Position numbers and translations under genes: made by a program | DNA from: JAEUMY01 sp031394355 | GTDB taxonomy: Bacteria; Pseudomonadota; Gammaproteobacteria; Burkholderiales; Usitatibacteraceae | Assembly (NCBI GenBank): GCA_031394355.1 | Contig: JANNSU010000008.1 | Coordinates: 124,001 to 188,000 of the forward strand | DNA: 64,000 nucleotides | Direction: 5' to 3' | Notes under the pieces: generated by a model | What the model was told of the DNA's origin: nothing | The model's database searches: none | The model's input: only the letters and a program-made list of their open reading frames with translations | Part shown: positions 41,569 to 51,122 of the stretch, piece by piece | Layout: each line of letters opens with the position of its first letter | Position numbering within the stretch: the first letter of the stretch is position 1

Positions 41569-42090
41569 TTGAAGAAGGTTGCCATCTTCGGCAATGCCGG
41601 CGGCGGCAAGTCCACGCTGGCGCGCAAGCTGGCCGGCGTGACGGGCCTGCCGTTGCATCCGCTCGACCTGCTGCAGTTACGTCCCGGTGGCGAGCCGGTT
41701 CCGCACGAGGACTATCTGAGGGCGCATGCCGAGCTGATGCAGAAGGATGAATGGGTGATCGATGGCTACGGCTGTCCGCAAACACTGTGGGAGCGGCTGG
41801 AAGCGGCGGACACGCTGGTCCATGTCGATCTGCCGTTGTACCGACATTATTGGTGGGTGACGAAGCGTTGCATCAAGGGACTCCTGATCGCGCCACCAGA
41901 AGGCTGGCCGGCAAACAGCCCGATCCTGCGAAGCACAATGAGCAGCTATCGCGTACTGGGCTTGTGCCACAGGCATTTGACGCCGAAGTACCGCGCGTTT
42001 GTGGCGGCAGAGCGCGAGCACAAGCGCGTGCATCACCTCCGCTCGTTGGCCGACATTGAGTCCTTCGTCGCCTCGCTGCCGCAAGCTTGA
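41569..42090 (+). CDS. Adenylate-kinase-like P-loop NTPase
   Basis: 173 residues. The Walker A motif is IFGNAGGGKSTLA at residues 6-18; Walker B-like VIDGYG lies near residue 64. Members of this small family are annotated as AAA or topology-modulating kinases with unknown substrates. The start is TTG 41569. No membrane segment. A palindrome copy sits 20 bp past the stop. Confidence 0.85.
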   Translation: MKKVAIFGNAGGGKSTLARKLAGVTGLPLHPLDLLQLRPGGEPVPHEDYLRAHAELMQKDEWVIDGYGCPQTLWERLEAADTLVHVDLPLYRHYWWVTKRCIKGLLIAPPEGWPANSPILRSTMSSYRVLGLCHRHLTPKYRAFVAAEREHKRVHHLRSLADIESFVASLPQA

Positions 42091-42110
42091 GGCAGCGGTC
42101 TGGCACAAAT

Positions 42111-42122
42111 GCGAATATTCGC
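42111..42122. repeat. GCGAATATTCGC palindrome copy 19 (perfect)
   Basis: Twenty bp past the P-loop NTPase stop codon. Confidence 0.95.
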
Positions 42123-42265
42123 AGTGCACTTCGCACAAAGCAGCCCGGCACCGCGTGCGGGTATGCTTCGCATGTCATCGATATCGGCTCCACCTTCAGC
42201 GGTCTGGATAGGACCGACTTACCCCTTTGATTGATACACCCGCTCACACACCAAAATAACCAACC

Positions 42266-42823
42266 ATGAAATCCAACGAGATATTCGAAAAAATCCGTGC
42301 CCTGAATGTTCGGGCGCTCGCCAAGGCAGCAAAAGACCGGACACCCTGCGTGGTGGAAATGGTCATCCGCGATGCCGATGGCGCGGTCGCGACGGAAGGC
42401 ACCTTTGATCTGCCGTGCCGGGTGGATGTGATCCCGATAGACAAGAACAACAACATGCGGGAATCGGTGATGGTGGACCCGCAAACGACCTTCGATTTCG
42501 ATGGACTCAAGGCGTCTGTCGCTGGCGTGCCGCTGTTGATCGAGCACTTCGGTTGGGACTACGCGCAGTTCATCGTGTCATTCCCCAAGGCCCCCAACAC
42601 CGCGCCGCTGCTGGCCTGGTTCTGGAGCTGGTTTGATCCGGATGACAAGAACCCCGCGGGCCCGGATAGGCTGCACGGCGTCGTGCACTATCTTGCCGAC
42701 CCCGAGTACGCGAAAGGTGAGCTGGATTTCATCGTCGACTTCGGGTCAGCGCCGGTCACGTCCATCGAAAGCTTGATGGGCGTGCTGGTGGAGATGGGAG
42801 CGACGCGCATTTCGGTGGAGTGA
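42266..42823 (+). CDS. Conserved-looking hypothetical protein
   Basis: 185 residues, soluble, acidic. It opens MKSNEIFEKIRALNVRALAK and contains an aromatic segment LLAWFWSWFDPDD followed by LHGVVHYL. No domain was recognised and there is no signal peptide. Codon pattern and clear boundaries support a real gene. It is flanked by a kinase and a VOC gene in the same direction, spaced too widely to call an operon. Confidence 0.65.
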   Translation: MKSNEIFEKIRALNVRALAKAAKDRTPCVVEMVIRDADGAVATEGTFDLPCRVDVIPIDKNNNMRESVMVDPQTTFDFDGLKASVAGVPLLIEHFGWDYAQFIVSFPKAPNTAPLLAWFWSWFDPDDKNPAGPDRLHGVVHYLADPEYAKGELDFIVDFGSAPVTSIESLMGVLVEMGATRISVE

Positions 42824-42899
42824 CCAAGAGGTCTCGCATCAGACCTGCTTGATCCTTGCGCGGTCCGAGCCGGACTTTAAGGAATTGGAATCCAATCGT

Positions 42900-43274
42900 A
42901 TGCAGCCCCACGACCTCGCCGTTCCCGTTCTTCCTTGCCGCGATGTGAGTGCCATCGTGGAGTTTTATCGTCGGCTGGGCTTTGAAGGTGGGCCGCATGA
43001 GTCAGATGGGAGCTATGCCATTCTGCATCGCGGCGCGGTGGAACTCCACTTTTTCACACACCAGACCTTGGCGCCTGCCGAGTCACATGCGGGCTGCTAC
43101 CTTCGCGTGCAGGATGTGGACGCTTGGTATCGCGCCTTCGCGGTAGCTGCGCTCCCGCACACCGGCATTCCGCGCATGGATGTTCTGGAAGACAAACTCT
43201 GGGGTATGCGCGAGTTCGCTGTGGTCGATCCGGATGGCAATCTGCTGCGCATCGGGCAGATCATCGAGCGATAG
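42900..43274 (+). CDS. VOC-family protein, bleomycin-resistance-like
   Basis: 124 residues. The pattern VPVLPCRDVSAIVEFYRRLGF at the N-terminus, AVELHFFTHQTL in the middle and FAVVDPDGNLLRIGQ at the end follows the BRP (bleomycin-binding) branch of the VOC superfamily. Bleomycin-binding proteins sequester drug as dimers. Whether this one does so is unproven; many chromosomal relatives have unknown ligands. Confidence 0.85.
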   Translation: MQPHDLAVPVLPCRDVSAIVEFYRRLGFEGGPHESDGSYAILHRGAVELHFFTHQTLAPAESHAGCYLRVQDVDAWYRAFAVAALPHTGIPRMDVLEDKLWGMREFAVVDPDGNLLRIGQIIER

Positions 43275-43399
43275 CGACACTCTCGCATTCCAAGAGTGAT
43301 TGGTATCAGGATTCAACTCCAAAATTCTCCGCTTCAACTCGCTATTCGTCCATGATCGATCGCTGACCGCACAAACGCTTCGTCCGCATGGTCAGATCA

Positions 43400-43423
43400 G
43401 CCGGCACGCCAAAGCGTGCCGGC
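43400..43423. terminator. Hairpin between VOC and lysM genes
   Basis: GCCGGCACGC, CAAA loop and GCGTGCCGGC lie between the convergent VOC and LysM genes. There is no T-run on either side, so termination is plausible but not certain. Confidence 0.45.
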
Positions 43424-43440
43424 CTGGAGAGTGTGCAGCC

Positions 43441-43953
43441 CTACAGCGGCGGAATGCGCAGCATCTGCCCCGGATAGATCTTGTCCGGATGCGAGAGCAT
43501 GGGCTTGTTGGCGTCGAAGATGACCGGGTACTTGTTGGCGTCACCGTAAAACTTCTTGGCGATTTTCGATAGATTGTCGCCGCTCACGACTTCGTGGAAT
43601 TGCGCTTCGGGCTGCGGGTCATCGACCTCCATGCGGTCATTGACATGCGTGACGCCAGCCACGTTGCCGCAGCACAGCAGGATCTTTTCTTTGGTGGCCT
43701 GGTCTGCCGCGACGCCGTACACATTCACGGTTGTGGTCGCGGTGTCGTACATGACGTCGAGTGCGCGAACCTCAAAGTCCAGCTTGCTGATGTACGCAAC
43801 GATCGAGGCAGCGGCAGCTTTGTTGACTTCGTCCAACTTTGCCTTGGCGGCTTCGTTGTCGGGCGCGGCTTCAACCTGCTTTTGCGCAGCCTCTGCGTCC
43901 TTGATGCCAAACAGCTTCTGTCCTGCGTCTTTGATAAAGCTCATGAGTCCCAT
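43441..43953 (-). CDS. lysM: BON and LysM domain protein (LysM, YgaU-like)
   Basis: 170 residues. The N-terminal GLMSFIKDAGQKLFG and acidic linker precede a BON domain (residues 50-110), and the C-terminal LysM domain (VVSGDNLSKIAKKFYGDANKY...PGQMLRIP) binds peptidoglycan. E. coli homologues help retain proteins at the cell wall and bind potassium. A strong GGAGGCAGC site precedes ATG 43953. The frame to 44016 has no better start. Confidence 0.93.
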   Translation of the reverse strand: MGLMSFIKDAGQKLFGIKDAEAAQKQVEAAPDNEAAKAKLDEVNKAAAASIVAYISKLDFEVRALDVMYDTATTTVNVYGVAADQATKEKILLCCGNVAGVTHVNDRMEVDDPQPEAQFHEVVSGDNLSKIAKKFYGDANKYPVIFDANKPMLSHPDKIYPGQMLRIPPL

Positions 43954-44168
43954 GCTGCCTCCTTGGTGGTGAGTCGAAATCGGCTGGCGCATTGTCAATG
44001 TTTGAAAGTGCGCCAATGGCGTGCACCCTAACAGCCATTGTCAGCACTGCGTTTGAATTTTCAATTGTTCACGGTTGGTGTTGGGCGAGGCCGTCCTTGC
44101 TGCGGACGGAACTTGATGGCGTCGTCCCTGCAGGGCCATGAAGGGGCCTCATCGCCCTGTGTATCCAT

Positions 44169-44180
44169 GCGAATATTCGC
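44169..44180. repeat. GCGAATATTCGC palindrome copy 20 (perfect)
   Basis: Intergenic, 98 bp upstream of the RraB-like gene. Confidence 0.95.
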
Positions 44181-44278
44181 CCTGCAATCTCATCACAAGA
44201 GGATGACAGTATGGTGAAGCCAGACGAAACCGGGAGTGGGTCGGCATCGACAGCGAGTATCAAAAGGGACCCACTGGC

Positions 44279-44677
44279 GTGACAGCGAGCGACATACTTC
44301 TGTACCTTGCGGCAGCCCTTTTCATCGGCGTGGCGTTCGCCTGGATGCGTGCTTTCGAAAAGCGGCCCGGACCGGATGCTGCCGCGCTGAATCAGCTCGC
44401 ACGCGCAGGGGCCAATCTGATTCGGCCTCACCCCATCGAATTCTTCCTGTACTTCCCCACCCGCGACGCGGCCGATCGTGCGGCTGAGAGAGTGAAGGTA
44501 TTCGGATTGGAACCGACGGTGAGTGCGGCAGCCAACGGAAATCTCTGGCTGGTGTTCGCCACCCGAACCATGGTGCCTGCGGAAAGGGAGCTTGCGCGGC
44601 TGCGAAAGGTGTTCGTCGCAATCGCCGCGGCGGAGCAGGGCGAGTACGACGGCTGGGGTGCACCGGTGGTGAAGTAG
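44279..44677 (+). CDS. RraB-family protein with N-terminal membrane helix
   Basis: 132 residues from GTG 44279. An N-terminal helix (ILLYLAAALFIGVAFAWM) is followed by a RraB-like domain with RPHPIEFFLYFPTRDAADRAAE and the closing EYDGWGAP motif. RraB inhibits RNase E; in this family the membrane helix is common in betaproteobacteria. Inhibition of RNase E is inferred from the domain, not shown. Confidence 0.8.
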   Translation: MTASDILLYLAAALFIGVAFAWMRAFEKRPGPDAAALNQLARAGANLIRPHPIEFFLYFPTRDAADRAAERVKVFGLEPTVSAAANGNLWLVFATRTMVPAERELARLRKVFVAIAAAEQGEYDGWGAPVVK

Positions 44678-44809
44678 CGGCGACCATGCCCCAAGCGTCC
44701 CTGAACGACAGAGAACTCTGAGCGGATAGCACGCTGTCTCGTTCGCCTCTCTACAGGCAGCGCTTGGAGATCAGGATCAGCCCGCGCAAGTCAACGACGA
44801 CGCTCGGCG

Positions 44810-46006
44810 CTATGTCGCGGCTGAACCCAATAGCAGCGCGGCTGCCTGTGCCGCAATGCGGCTCTCATCAGCAGGAATGACCCATATTTCAACAGCGCTG
44901 CTTGAAGCATGCAACGTGGTTGCACGCTTGTCATCCCTGAGCTGATTCTTGCCGATATCCATCGCGACGCCGAGATGAGTGAGGCGTTCGCACACGTCCT
45001 CCCGCAGTCGAGCGTCGTTCTCGCCGATGCCGCCGGTAAAGACCAGCACATCCAGCCCACCCAGGGAGGCCGCGAGTGCACCGATTTCGCGGACGATACG
45101 GTGCGTGAACAGTGCGATGGCTTGCTGTGCCGAGGGAGCCGCGCTGGCGCGCAACATGCGCATGTCTGCAGAGATGCCTGAGACGCCCAAGAGCCCGCTT
45201 TCACGATACAAGAGCCGCTCCAGCCGTTCGGCAGTCCAGCCTTGTTGCAAGAGATGCAGCAGCACGCCGGCATCGATGCTGCCGCAGCGTGTGCCCATCA
45301 TAAGACCGTCGAGTGTCGAAAATCCCATCGTGGTGGCCTGGCTGCGGCCGTCCCTCGTTGCGCACAAGCTGGCGCCGTTACCGAGATGCGCCATGACCAC
45401 ACGTTGCATCGCCCGCCCGGAAAGACTTCTCAACTGATTTTGCAAATGTTGATAGGACAAGCCATGGAATCCGTAGCGACGGATGCCCGCATCGTGCAAA
45501 GCCTGCGGCACAGCCAACCGTTGCTCCGTTGGTGGCAAATCGGCATGGAAGGCAGTGTCAAAACACGCAACCTGCAGGGCATCGGGGAAGATGGCTGCCA
45601 TACGACGGATGCCTTGAAGGTTGTGCGGCTGGTGCAGTGGCGCCATGGTGCAGAGTGCATCCAGCTTCTCCATGACCGCACTGTCCACGCGCACCGCATC
45701 ACGGAACCAGGTGCCACCATGTACCACCCGGTGCGCGATGGCTTGCAGGGCACCCTCAGGCAGAAAGTTGGACAGCAACCTCTGCAGGACGAGCAGGGCG
45801 CGTGTCGGTGCATCGCCTTCCCCATCAGGGACGGGTGCGGTCTCGTTCAGCGTCCCGTGAGACCAGGCAAACTGCGGCTGCCCACCTGCCTGAAGTCCTT
45901 CAACCTGGCCTGTGAGCGTCGCCTCGGCAATGGTGCCATCGTCGCGCAGGGGATACAGGGCAAACTTGAGACTGGATGAGCCAGCATTGACCGACAGTAT
46001 CGCCAT
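44810..46006 (-). CDS. ackA: Acetate kinase
   Basis: 398 residues, the standard length. ASKHA-fold kinase converting acetyl phosphate and ADP to acetate and ATP. The N-terminal LSVNAGSSSLKFALY and the middle RYGFHGLSYQHL and VMAHLGNGASLCA motifs are intact, with the C-terminal LVFTGGIGENDARLR. It is the last gene of the fabI-like / MaoC-Pta / ackA operon; spacing to the previous stop is 20 bp. Confidence 0.97.
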   Translation of the reverse strand: MAILSVNAGSSSLKFALYPLRDDGTIAEATLTGQVEGLQAGGQPQFAWSHGTLNETAPVPDGEGDAPTRALLVLQRLLSNFLPEGALQAIAHRVVHGGTWFRDAVRVDSAVMEKLDALCTMAPLHQPHNLQGIRRMAAIFPDALQVACFDTAFHADLPPTEQRLAVPQALHDAGIRRYGFHGLSYQHLQNQLRSLSGRAMQRVVMAHLGNGASLCATRDGRSQATTMGFSTLDGLMMGTRCGSIDAGVLLHLLQQGWTAERLERLLYRESGLLGVSGISADMRMLRASAAPSAQQAIALFTHRIVREIGALAASLGGLDVLVFTGGIGENDARLREDVCERLTHLGVAMDIGKNQLRDDKRATTLHASSSAVEIWVIPADESRIAAQAAALLLGSAAT

Positions 46007-46026
46007 GGATCGTTGCGCCGAGGCGC

Positions 46027-47448
46027 TCAGGCCTTGCCGAGCCGGTTATGGTGCGCGGCCAGTTTGGCGAGCAGGGCGGAAGCCAGGCGGGACGAGATGC
46101 CATCTGCGCGGCTCGTCAGGGCGATCGGCACGCGAGCGCCCAGCACAATGCCGGACGCCGTGGCACCACCCAGATATTCAAGCTGCTTTGCCAGCATGTT
46201 GCCGGACTCGAGATCAGGTACCACCAGAATATCGGCATCTCCGGCGACTGCAGACTCGATATTCTTGCGGCGCGCCGCCTCGATTGAAATGGCATTGTCG
46301 TAGGCGAGCGGGCCATCGAGCTCGCCACCGACGATCTGCCCGCGCTGTGCCATCTTGCACAGTGCCGCTGCATCCAGCGTCGAGGGAATGGCAGGATTGA
46401 CGGTTTCGACTGCTGACAGGACGGCTACCTTGGGCAATTCAGTACCCAGCAGGTGGGCAAAATAGATGGCGTTCTGGACGATGTCGACTTTCTCGATGAG
46501 CGTTGGCGCAATGTTGAGCGCCGCGTCAGTCAAGAGCAGTGGCTTGGCGTAGGTCGGGACATCAAATCTGAAGATGTGCGACAGGCGGCGTCCAGAACGC
46601 AATCCGGGTGTATTCAGTACGGCCTGAATGAGCTCATCCGTGTGCAAACTGCCCTTCATGAGTGCATCGACCTCATGCGTAGCAGCCATGCTGGCAGCCA
46701 TCTGTGCGGCTGCATGACTGTGCTCCACCGTGACAATGCGCATGCCATGCAGGTCGATCTCGGCTTTTTCTGCCACAGCGCGCAGCTTCGCCTCAGGCCC
46801 GACCAGGATGGCCTCGATCAGGCCCAGACGGGAGGCGTGGACGGCACCCAGCAGTGACTCGGTATCGCAGGGGTGCACCACGGCGCAGCGGACTGCCGGC
46901 AGGTGCGCGCCAAGGCTGAGCAGGGCATTCAGACGCGCCTGCGGATCGAACAACTGGATGGTGGGGCTGTGCGTGCGCGCACGGCGGACTTTTTGCGTCG
47001 GTGCCAGGACACGAGCCTGGCCGTGCAGCACCCGTTCGTCATTCTGGTTGATAACCTGACAGTCGAGTTCGACGTGCTTGTGCGCCGCGTCGAGCGAGGT
47101 GACCTTCACACTCACGGTAAGCGTGTCGCCAACCCGAACCGGGCGGCTGAAGCGCAGATTCTGTTCCAGATAAATCGTGCCGGTACCGGGGAATACCGTG
47201 CCAAGCAGCGCCGAGATCAGCGCGCCACCCCACATGCCGTGGGCAATGATGCCGTGGAAGAGGGTGGCATCGGCATACTCGGAATCCAGATGCGCCGGGT
47301 TCGTGTCGCCGGAGACGGCTGCAAAGGCTTGGATATCCTGCAGCGTCAGCGTGCGCATGATCTGCGCGGATTGATTGATCCGGATTTCGTCGAAGGTCAC
47401 ATTTTCAACGACATCCTGCGAGGTGATGGTGTCCATGGCGATTGGCAT
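46027..47448 (-). CDS. Bifunctional MaoC-like hydratase / phosphate acetyltransferase-like protein
   Basis: 473 residues in two parts. Residues 15-150 are a MaoC/hot-dog hydratase domain (SGDTNPAHLDSEYADATLFHGIIAHGMWGG). Residues 160-473 are a PTA/PTB domain (DALMKGSLHTDELIQAVL, then LVVPDLESGNMLAKQL). The C-terminal domain transfers an acyl group between CoA and phosphate, so with AckA it would make ATP from acyl-CoA. The fused hydratase fits a link to hydroxyacyl-CoA or PHB metabolism. It is in the operon with ackA and the fabI-like gene. Confidence 0.93.
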   Translation of the reverse strand: MPIAMDTITSQDVVENVTFDEIRINQSAQIMRTLTLQDIQAFAAVSGDTNPAHLDSEYADATLFHGIIAHGMWGGALISALLGTVFPGTGTIYLEQNLRFSRPVRVGDTLTVSVKVTSLDAAHKHVELDCQVINQNDERVLHGQARVLAPTQKVRRARTHSPTIQLFDPQARLNALLSLGAHLPAVRCAVVHPCDTESLLGAVHASRLGLIEAILVGPEAKLRAVAEKAEIDLHGMRIVTVEHSHAAAQMAASMAATHEVDALMKGSLHTDELIQAVLNTPGLRSGRRLSHIFRFDVPTYAKPLLLTDAALNIAPTLIEKVDIVQNAIYFAHLLGTELPKVAVLSAVETVNPAIPSTLDAAALCKMAQRGQIVGGELDGPLAYDNAISIEAARRKNIESAVAGDADILVVPDLESGNMLAKQLEYLGGATASGIVLGARVPIALTSRADGISSRLASALLAKLAAHHNRLGKA

Positions 47449-47465
47449 TCTCTAGCAGAGGTTGA

Positions 47466-48245
47466 TCATGCGACGGCGTGGATGCCGGCATCCACGTAAA
47501 TGGTTTGACCAGTCATGCCGGAAGCTGCCGGGCTGCAGAGGAAAGTGCTGAGTCGGGCAATTTCTTCGAGTGTGACCAGCCGCCCCAGTGGTGCCTCCAG
47601 CTGCGAGTCTCCCAGCAATTTATCAAAGCTCTTCAGACCGGACGCGGCGCGGGTCGGGATCGGACCCGGGGAGACGGCGTGCACGCGAATGTTTCGCGGA
47701 CCCAGTTCCAGCGCCATGTAGCGCACCAACGACTCCAGCGCTGCCTTGACCGGCCCCATCAGTCCGTAATTCGGTACGGCCTCTTCAGCACCGTGATAGC
47801 TCATCGTCACGAAGCTACCCCCTTCAGTCATGTGTGGCAAGCACGCTTTTGCAAGCCGCGCGAAGGAATGGCAAGACACCTCCATCGCACGGGCGAAACC
47901 CTGGCTTGAGCTTTCCACCACAGGCCCGTGCAAGTCAGCCAGAGGTGCCCAGGCAATCGAGTGCAGGACAAAGTCCAGCCGGCCGAGTATCTGTACAGCT
48001 TGCGCGACCGTTGCTTCCAGCTCGCCGGGGTTCTCGACGTTACAGGCCAAGAGAGGCATGTCGAGCGCATCAGTCAGCGGCAGCACGGCGTTTCGCGCCT
48101 TTTCATTGAGGCATGTGGCAACCAGCTCTGCACCCTGGTGGTGCGCTTCTCGGGTGAAGCCATAGGCGATGCTGTGGACATCCGCCAAGCCCATGACCAG
48201 GCCCTTGCGCCCTTGCAACGTCATGTATGAGACAGGGTTACTCAT
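47466..48245 (-). CDS. FabI-type enoyl-[acyl-carrier-protein] reductase
   Basis: About 259 residues in the short-chain dehydrogenase fold. The N-terminal LQGRKGLVMGLADVHSIAYG is the FabI NADH-binding segment, and the catalytic Tyr-x6-Lys appears in Y-G-L-M-G-P-V-K. The C-terminal MTGQTIYVDAG closes the fold. It reduces enoyl-ACP or enoyl-CoA. ATG 48245 is used; ATG 48224 nearer the motif is possible. It is first in the operon, 17 bp before MaoC-Pta. It may be a second FabI paralogue serving acyl-CoA metabolism. Confidence 0.9.
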   Translation of the reverse strand: MSNPVSYMTLQGRKGLVMGLADVHSIAYGFTREAHHQGAELVATCLNEKARNAVLPLTDALDMPLLACNVENPGELEATVAQAVQILGRLDFVLHSIAWAPLADLHGPVVESSSQGFARAMEVSCHSFARLAKACLPHMTEGGSFVTMSYHGAEEAVPNYGLMGPVKAALESLVRYMALELGPRNIRVHAVSPGPIPTRAASGLKSFDKLLGDSQLEAPLGRLVTLEEIARLSTFLCSPAASGMTGQTIYVDAGIHAVA

Positions 48246-48601
48246 GCGCGGACACCGCAGGATGACGTCATTCATGCTCCGGGAGGTCGATTCTTGCGCA
48301 GCAAGAATCCGAAAAAAAGTGAACAGCCTGAACCGCCATCTCCACACCCGTTGAAAGCGGCACCAAAGTTGCCTGCCCCGAGGTGTGCGGTCATTGCTCA
48401 TCGAATGCCGCATGCGTACCCACCACCGCTTTAGGACTAAAAAGCTTATGACTCAGATATGGCACGGCTGTGACAAGGGGACGTCACCCTGCTCGGTCGA
48501 GCGTCTGTCGCGAACGACGGCAGGGCCACTTGCACGGGCCGAAGGTTAACCCTGTCGTGTCGTCAGTTCCCATGAAGTGCCCGTCGTGATTCAATGGCGA
48601 C
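48246..48601. other. Divergent gap, fabI operon / GFA gene
   Basis: 356 bp. It must carry promoters for both directions. No FNR, CRP or other recognisable box, no repeat and no palindrome copy was found. Frames through it are shadows. Confidence 0.5.
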
Positions 48602-48982
48602 ATGCACAAAGGATCCTGCCTCTGCCACGCCGTGACCTTCGACGTTGAAGGGGATCTCGGTCAGCCCGACGCCTGCCATTGCCAGCAATGCCGCAAGCAG
48701 TCCGGACATTTCTTTGCCTCGGTTGATGTGCCGCGTGCTGCATTGACGCTGCACGGAGAAGACAAACTCTCCTGGTTCCAGTCCTCCGAGAAGGTACGGC
48801 GAGGGTTCTGCTCGCAGTGTGGCTCAACGCTCTTCTGGGACCCTGTACAGCGCGATCACATCGCGATCGCGATGGGCGCATTCGACACACCCACGGCGAC
48901 AACGCTGCGCATGCATATTTTTGTGGCGGAGAAGGGTGACTACTACGAAATTGCGGACGGGCTGCAACAGAATCTGCGTTGA
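48602..48982 (+). CDS. GFA-family (CENP-V/GFA domain) protein
   Basis: 126 residues. The Cys-rich zinc pattern is GSCLCHAVTF, ACHCQQCRKQSG and FCSQCGSTLFW, the classical Gfa layout. The family contains S-(hydroxymethyl)glutathione synthase and uncharacterised homologues. It is a single gene, convergent with the following hydrolase. It is closer to canonical Gfa than the one at 38190. Confidence 0.9.
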   Translation: MHKGSCLCHAVTFDVEGDLGQPDACHCQQCRKQSGHFFASVDVPRAALTLHGEDKLSWFQSSEKVRRGFCSQCGSTLFWDPVQRDHIAIAMGAFDTPTATTLRMHIFVAEKGDYYEIADGLQQNLR

Positions 48983-49046
48983 GTCGCGCGGGACTTGTCG
49001 GTATGGCTGGCGCTCTGCAGCGGGGCTGCCCGGCTACAGCATCCTG

Positions 49047-50228
49047 CTATCTGTGCGCCAGCCAATGATCCAGCTTCACCGCCACCTCCGGGCTCGCCAG
49101 CAAGTCGAGGTGATTGGTGCTGTACGTGATGTACTGCCGCGTCGCCGGAATCTTCAACGCCAGTGCCGGGTCGTCGTGGGTGCCGAGTGCGCTATCCAGT
49201 GGCACCAGCCCGTCCCCCCACAGCTTGCGATGCATCAGCCCCTGCTTCTCGCTCGCCTTGCTGGTCGTTGCAGCCACGGCGTAGCAGCGCACGCCGCGTG
49301 GCAGCTTGTGATGCTTGGCATCGAGGAAGCTGCCATGTCGAAGATCGGTGATGCCGACGCTGCGAACCTTGCCGAGCTCGGCGAAGGGGGCGGACCAGGG
49401 TGTTTTGCCCAGCAGCAGATCGACCCAGTGACCGCCGCGCTCCAGCGGTGCACCGAAGTGCGGCGTGCCCAGGAACACCATGCGCTTCAGTGATTTGCGC
49501 CAGGCGAGTTTCTCCTGTTCCGCATCGAGGCAGGCGCTGCGCGCCACCAGACCACCCATGCTGTGGCCCAGGATGACGAGCTCCTCCACCGGTACCGGCC
49601 ATTCGGAAACCAGCTTTTCCAGCAGCGCGCACAGGTCGCGTCCATTGTCGGCAATGTGCAGACCCGTGTTGTAGCGCACGTGGATAGGGGTGAAACCCTG
49701 CGAGGCGGCGAGATATTCACCGTGGTTGTGGCCGGCGCGGGTCCACTGCAAATCGTTCATGCAAAGGCCGTGGACAAGCAACAGCACGCGGCCACTTGCA
49801 TCGGGCAGGGCCGCTTCGAGACTGGTGCGGTCCAGCTTGAGCGCATGGTTGCCGCGGCGGAGCGTCATGCGCAGCGCCAGAGGATTGCCGGTTGCGGCGA
49901 GGTAATCACCCATCACCCCGTTCAAGGCAGACACGATGGAATCGCGTTCTGGCGATGCGCTGCCTTCCTGCACGACGCCGGGGAGGATTCCGAGGAGCGC
50001 ATCGACGCTGCTGCCCATCATGCTGGTGACGCCACCAATGGTGCGATACACGAGGCCGGTGAGCCCATTGGTACGGACGGGCTCGCCCTTCTTCGTCTTG
50101 CCAGCCAGCGGATTCAGGATGGTCCCATGCAGCGCCTCGACAAGATCGGTAAGCCCGGCAGTGGCATCAAAGGCGAGGCGGGCATAGCCGCGAAGGTCAT
50201 CCGGCTGGAGGTGCTTGGGTTTGGTCAT
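49047..50228 (-). CDS. Alpha/beta hydrolase (PGAP1-like esterase/lipase)
   Basis: 393 residues. After a 150-residue N-terminal region of unknown role, the core has LLLVHGLCMNDLQW (oxyanion loop), the nucleophile VILGHSMGGLVAR near residue 230 and a late THLDLL-type His (STNHLDLL). PGAP1-like and triacylglycerol-lipase-like proteins share this layout. The substrate is unknown; there is no signal peptide. Confidence 0.87.
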   Translation of the reverse strand: MTKPKHLQPDDLRGYARLAFDATAGLTDLVEALHGTILNPLAGKTKKGEPVRTNGLTGLVYRTIGGVTSMMGSSVDALLGILPGVVQEGSASPERDSIVSALNGVMGDYLAATGNPLALRMTLRRGNHALKLDRTSLEAALPDASGRVLLLVHGLCMNDLQWTRAGHNHGEYLAASQGFTPIHVRYNTGLHIADNGRDLCALLEKLVSEWPVPVEELVILGHSMGGLVARSACLDAEQEKLAWRKSLKRMVFLGTPHFGAPLERGGHWVDLLLGKTPWSAPFAELGKVRSVGITDLRHGSFLDAKHHKLPRGVRCYAVAATTSKASEKQGLMHRKLWGDGLVPLDSALGTHDDPALALKIPATRQYITYSTNHLDLLASPEVAVKLDHWLAHR

Positions 50229-50354
50229 GCCACCAGTTTACGGCAGTGCGGCGCTGCGCACGGGATGAGTCAATGGACGGCTGGTCAGTGTTACAGGCAC
50301 CAAAGCTGCGTTCCTGGCACCCTTTGACTGATCAAGCCAGTGTTAGCGGCGTAG

Positions 50355-50825
50355 TCATTCCTGACGCTCGATACGTGCTGCGAAGCAGCCGCGACGGGCA
50401 AAGTGAGCATGCAAATAGGCCACTGCGGGCTGGGAGAAAAGCTGCGCGATCCCGTCAGGCAAGGCTGTCCCATCCATCACCTCAGCATCGACCATCATGT
50501 GATGGGCATCGAAGGCCCGCAGTGAGATGAGACGCGATGCGAGAGCCTCGGGCACATCGCTCGTATCTGCCGCAACTGCCCGGGGATTCTCGCCAATGTA
50601 AATCGCATGGCTTGCACGGTAGGGCGTGTCGGCCGACTGATGGGTGTAGTTGAGCAACAGGGCGGTTTCTCCCGGCTCCAGATCCCTGAGCTCGATGCGG
50701 TCCGGGAAGCCGGGTTTGCTGTCGACCTGATACCGCCTGATACCGCGCTCGGCCAGTGCGGCGTCCGACAGGGCGAAGAGGTGCAAGAAGGGCTCGTTAC
50801 TGAGGCCAAAGATTCGAAAGGTCAT
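50355..50825 (-). CDS. DUF1203-family protein
   Basis: 156 residues. The conserved features of this family are visible: N-terminal FRIFGLSNEPF, central PGFPDRIELRDLEPGETALLLNYTHQ and AYRASHAIYIGE-like segment, and C-terminal VAYLHAHFARRGCFAARI. The function is unknown. ATG 50825 is preferred to the frame at 50897. It lies downstream of no clear operon partner. Confidence 0.85.
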   Translation of the reverse strand: MTFRIFGLSNEPFLHLFALSDAALAERGIRRYQVDSKPGFPDRIELRDLEPGETALLLNYTHQSADTPYRASHAIYIGENPRAVAADTSDVPEALASRLISLRAFDAHHMMVDAEVMDGTALPDGIAQLFSQPAVAYLHAHFARRGCFAARIERQE

Positions 50826-51122
50826 GGGCGTGGCGCAGGCGCAGGCGCAGGGCAGGTTGGGAGAGCCCGCATTGTCATGGAGAGATGGCGTGAACACACT
50901 CTTGATCTTGCGGTCAAATTGCGCAGTTTGCTGCTTTGGCGGAAGCAGAAAGAGAGGGCTTCAAGAGTACTGGTTGCTACAGGCAACGGGGCTCGCTAAT
51001 CCGGGCTGTCCTCCTCCGCGTAAGGTAGAGCTGGCCCGATAGACCAAGCCGCAGTCCCATCCACCATGACCATTCACTATCCCTCATCCGATTTCGATTC
51101 TTTCAATCACGGAGCGCCCCGT

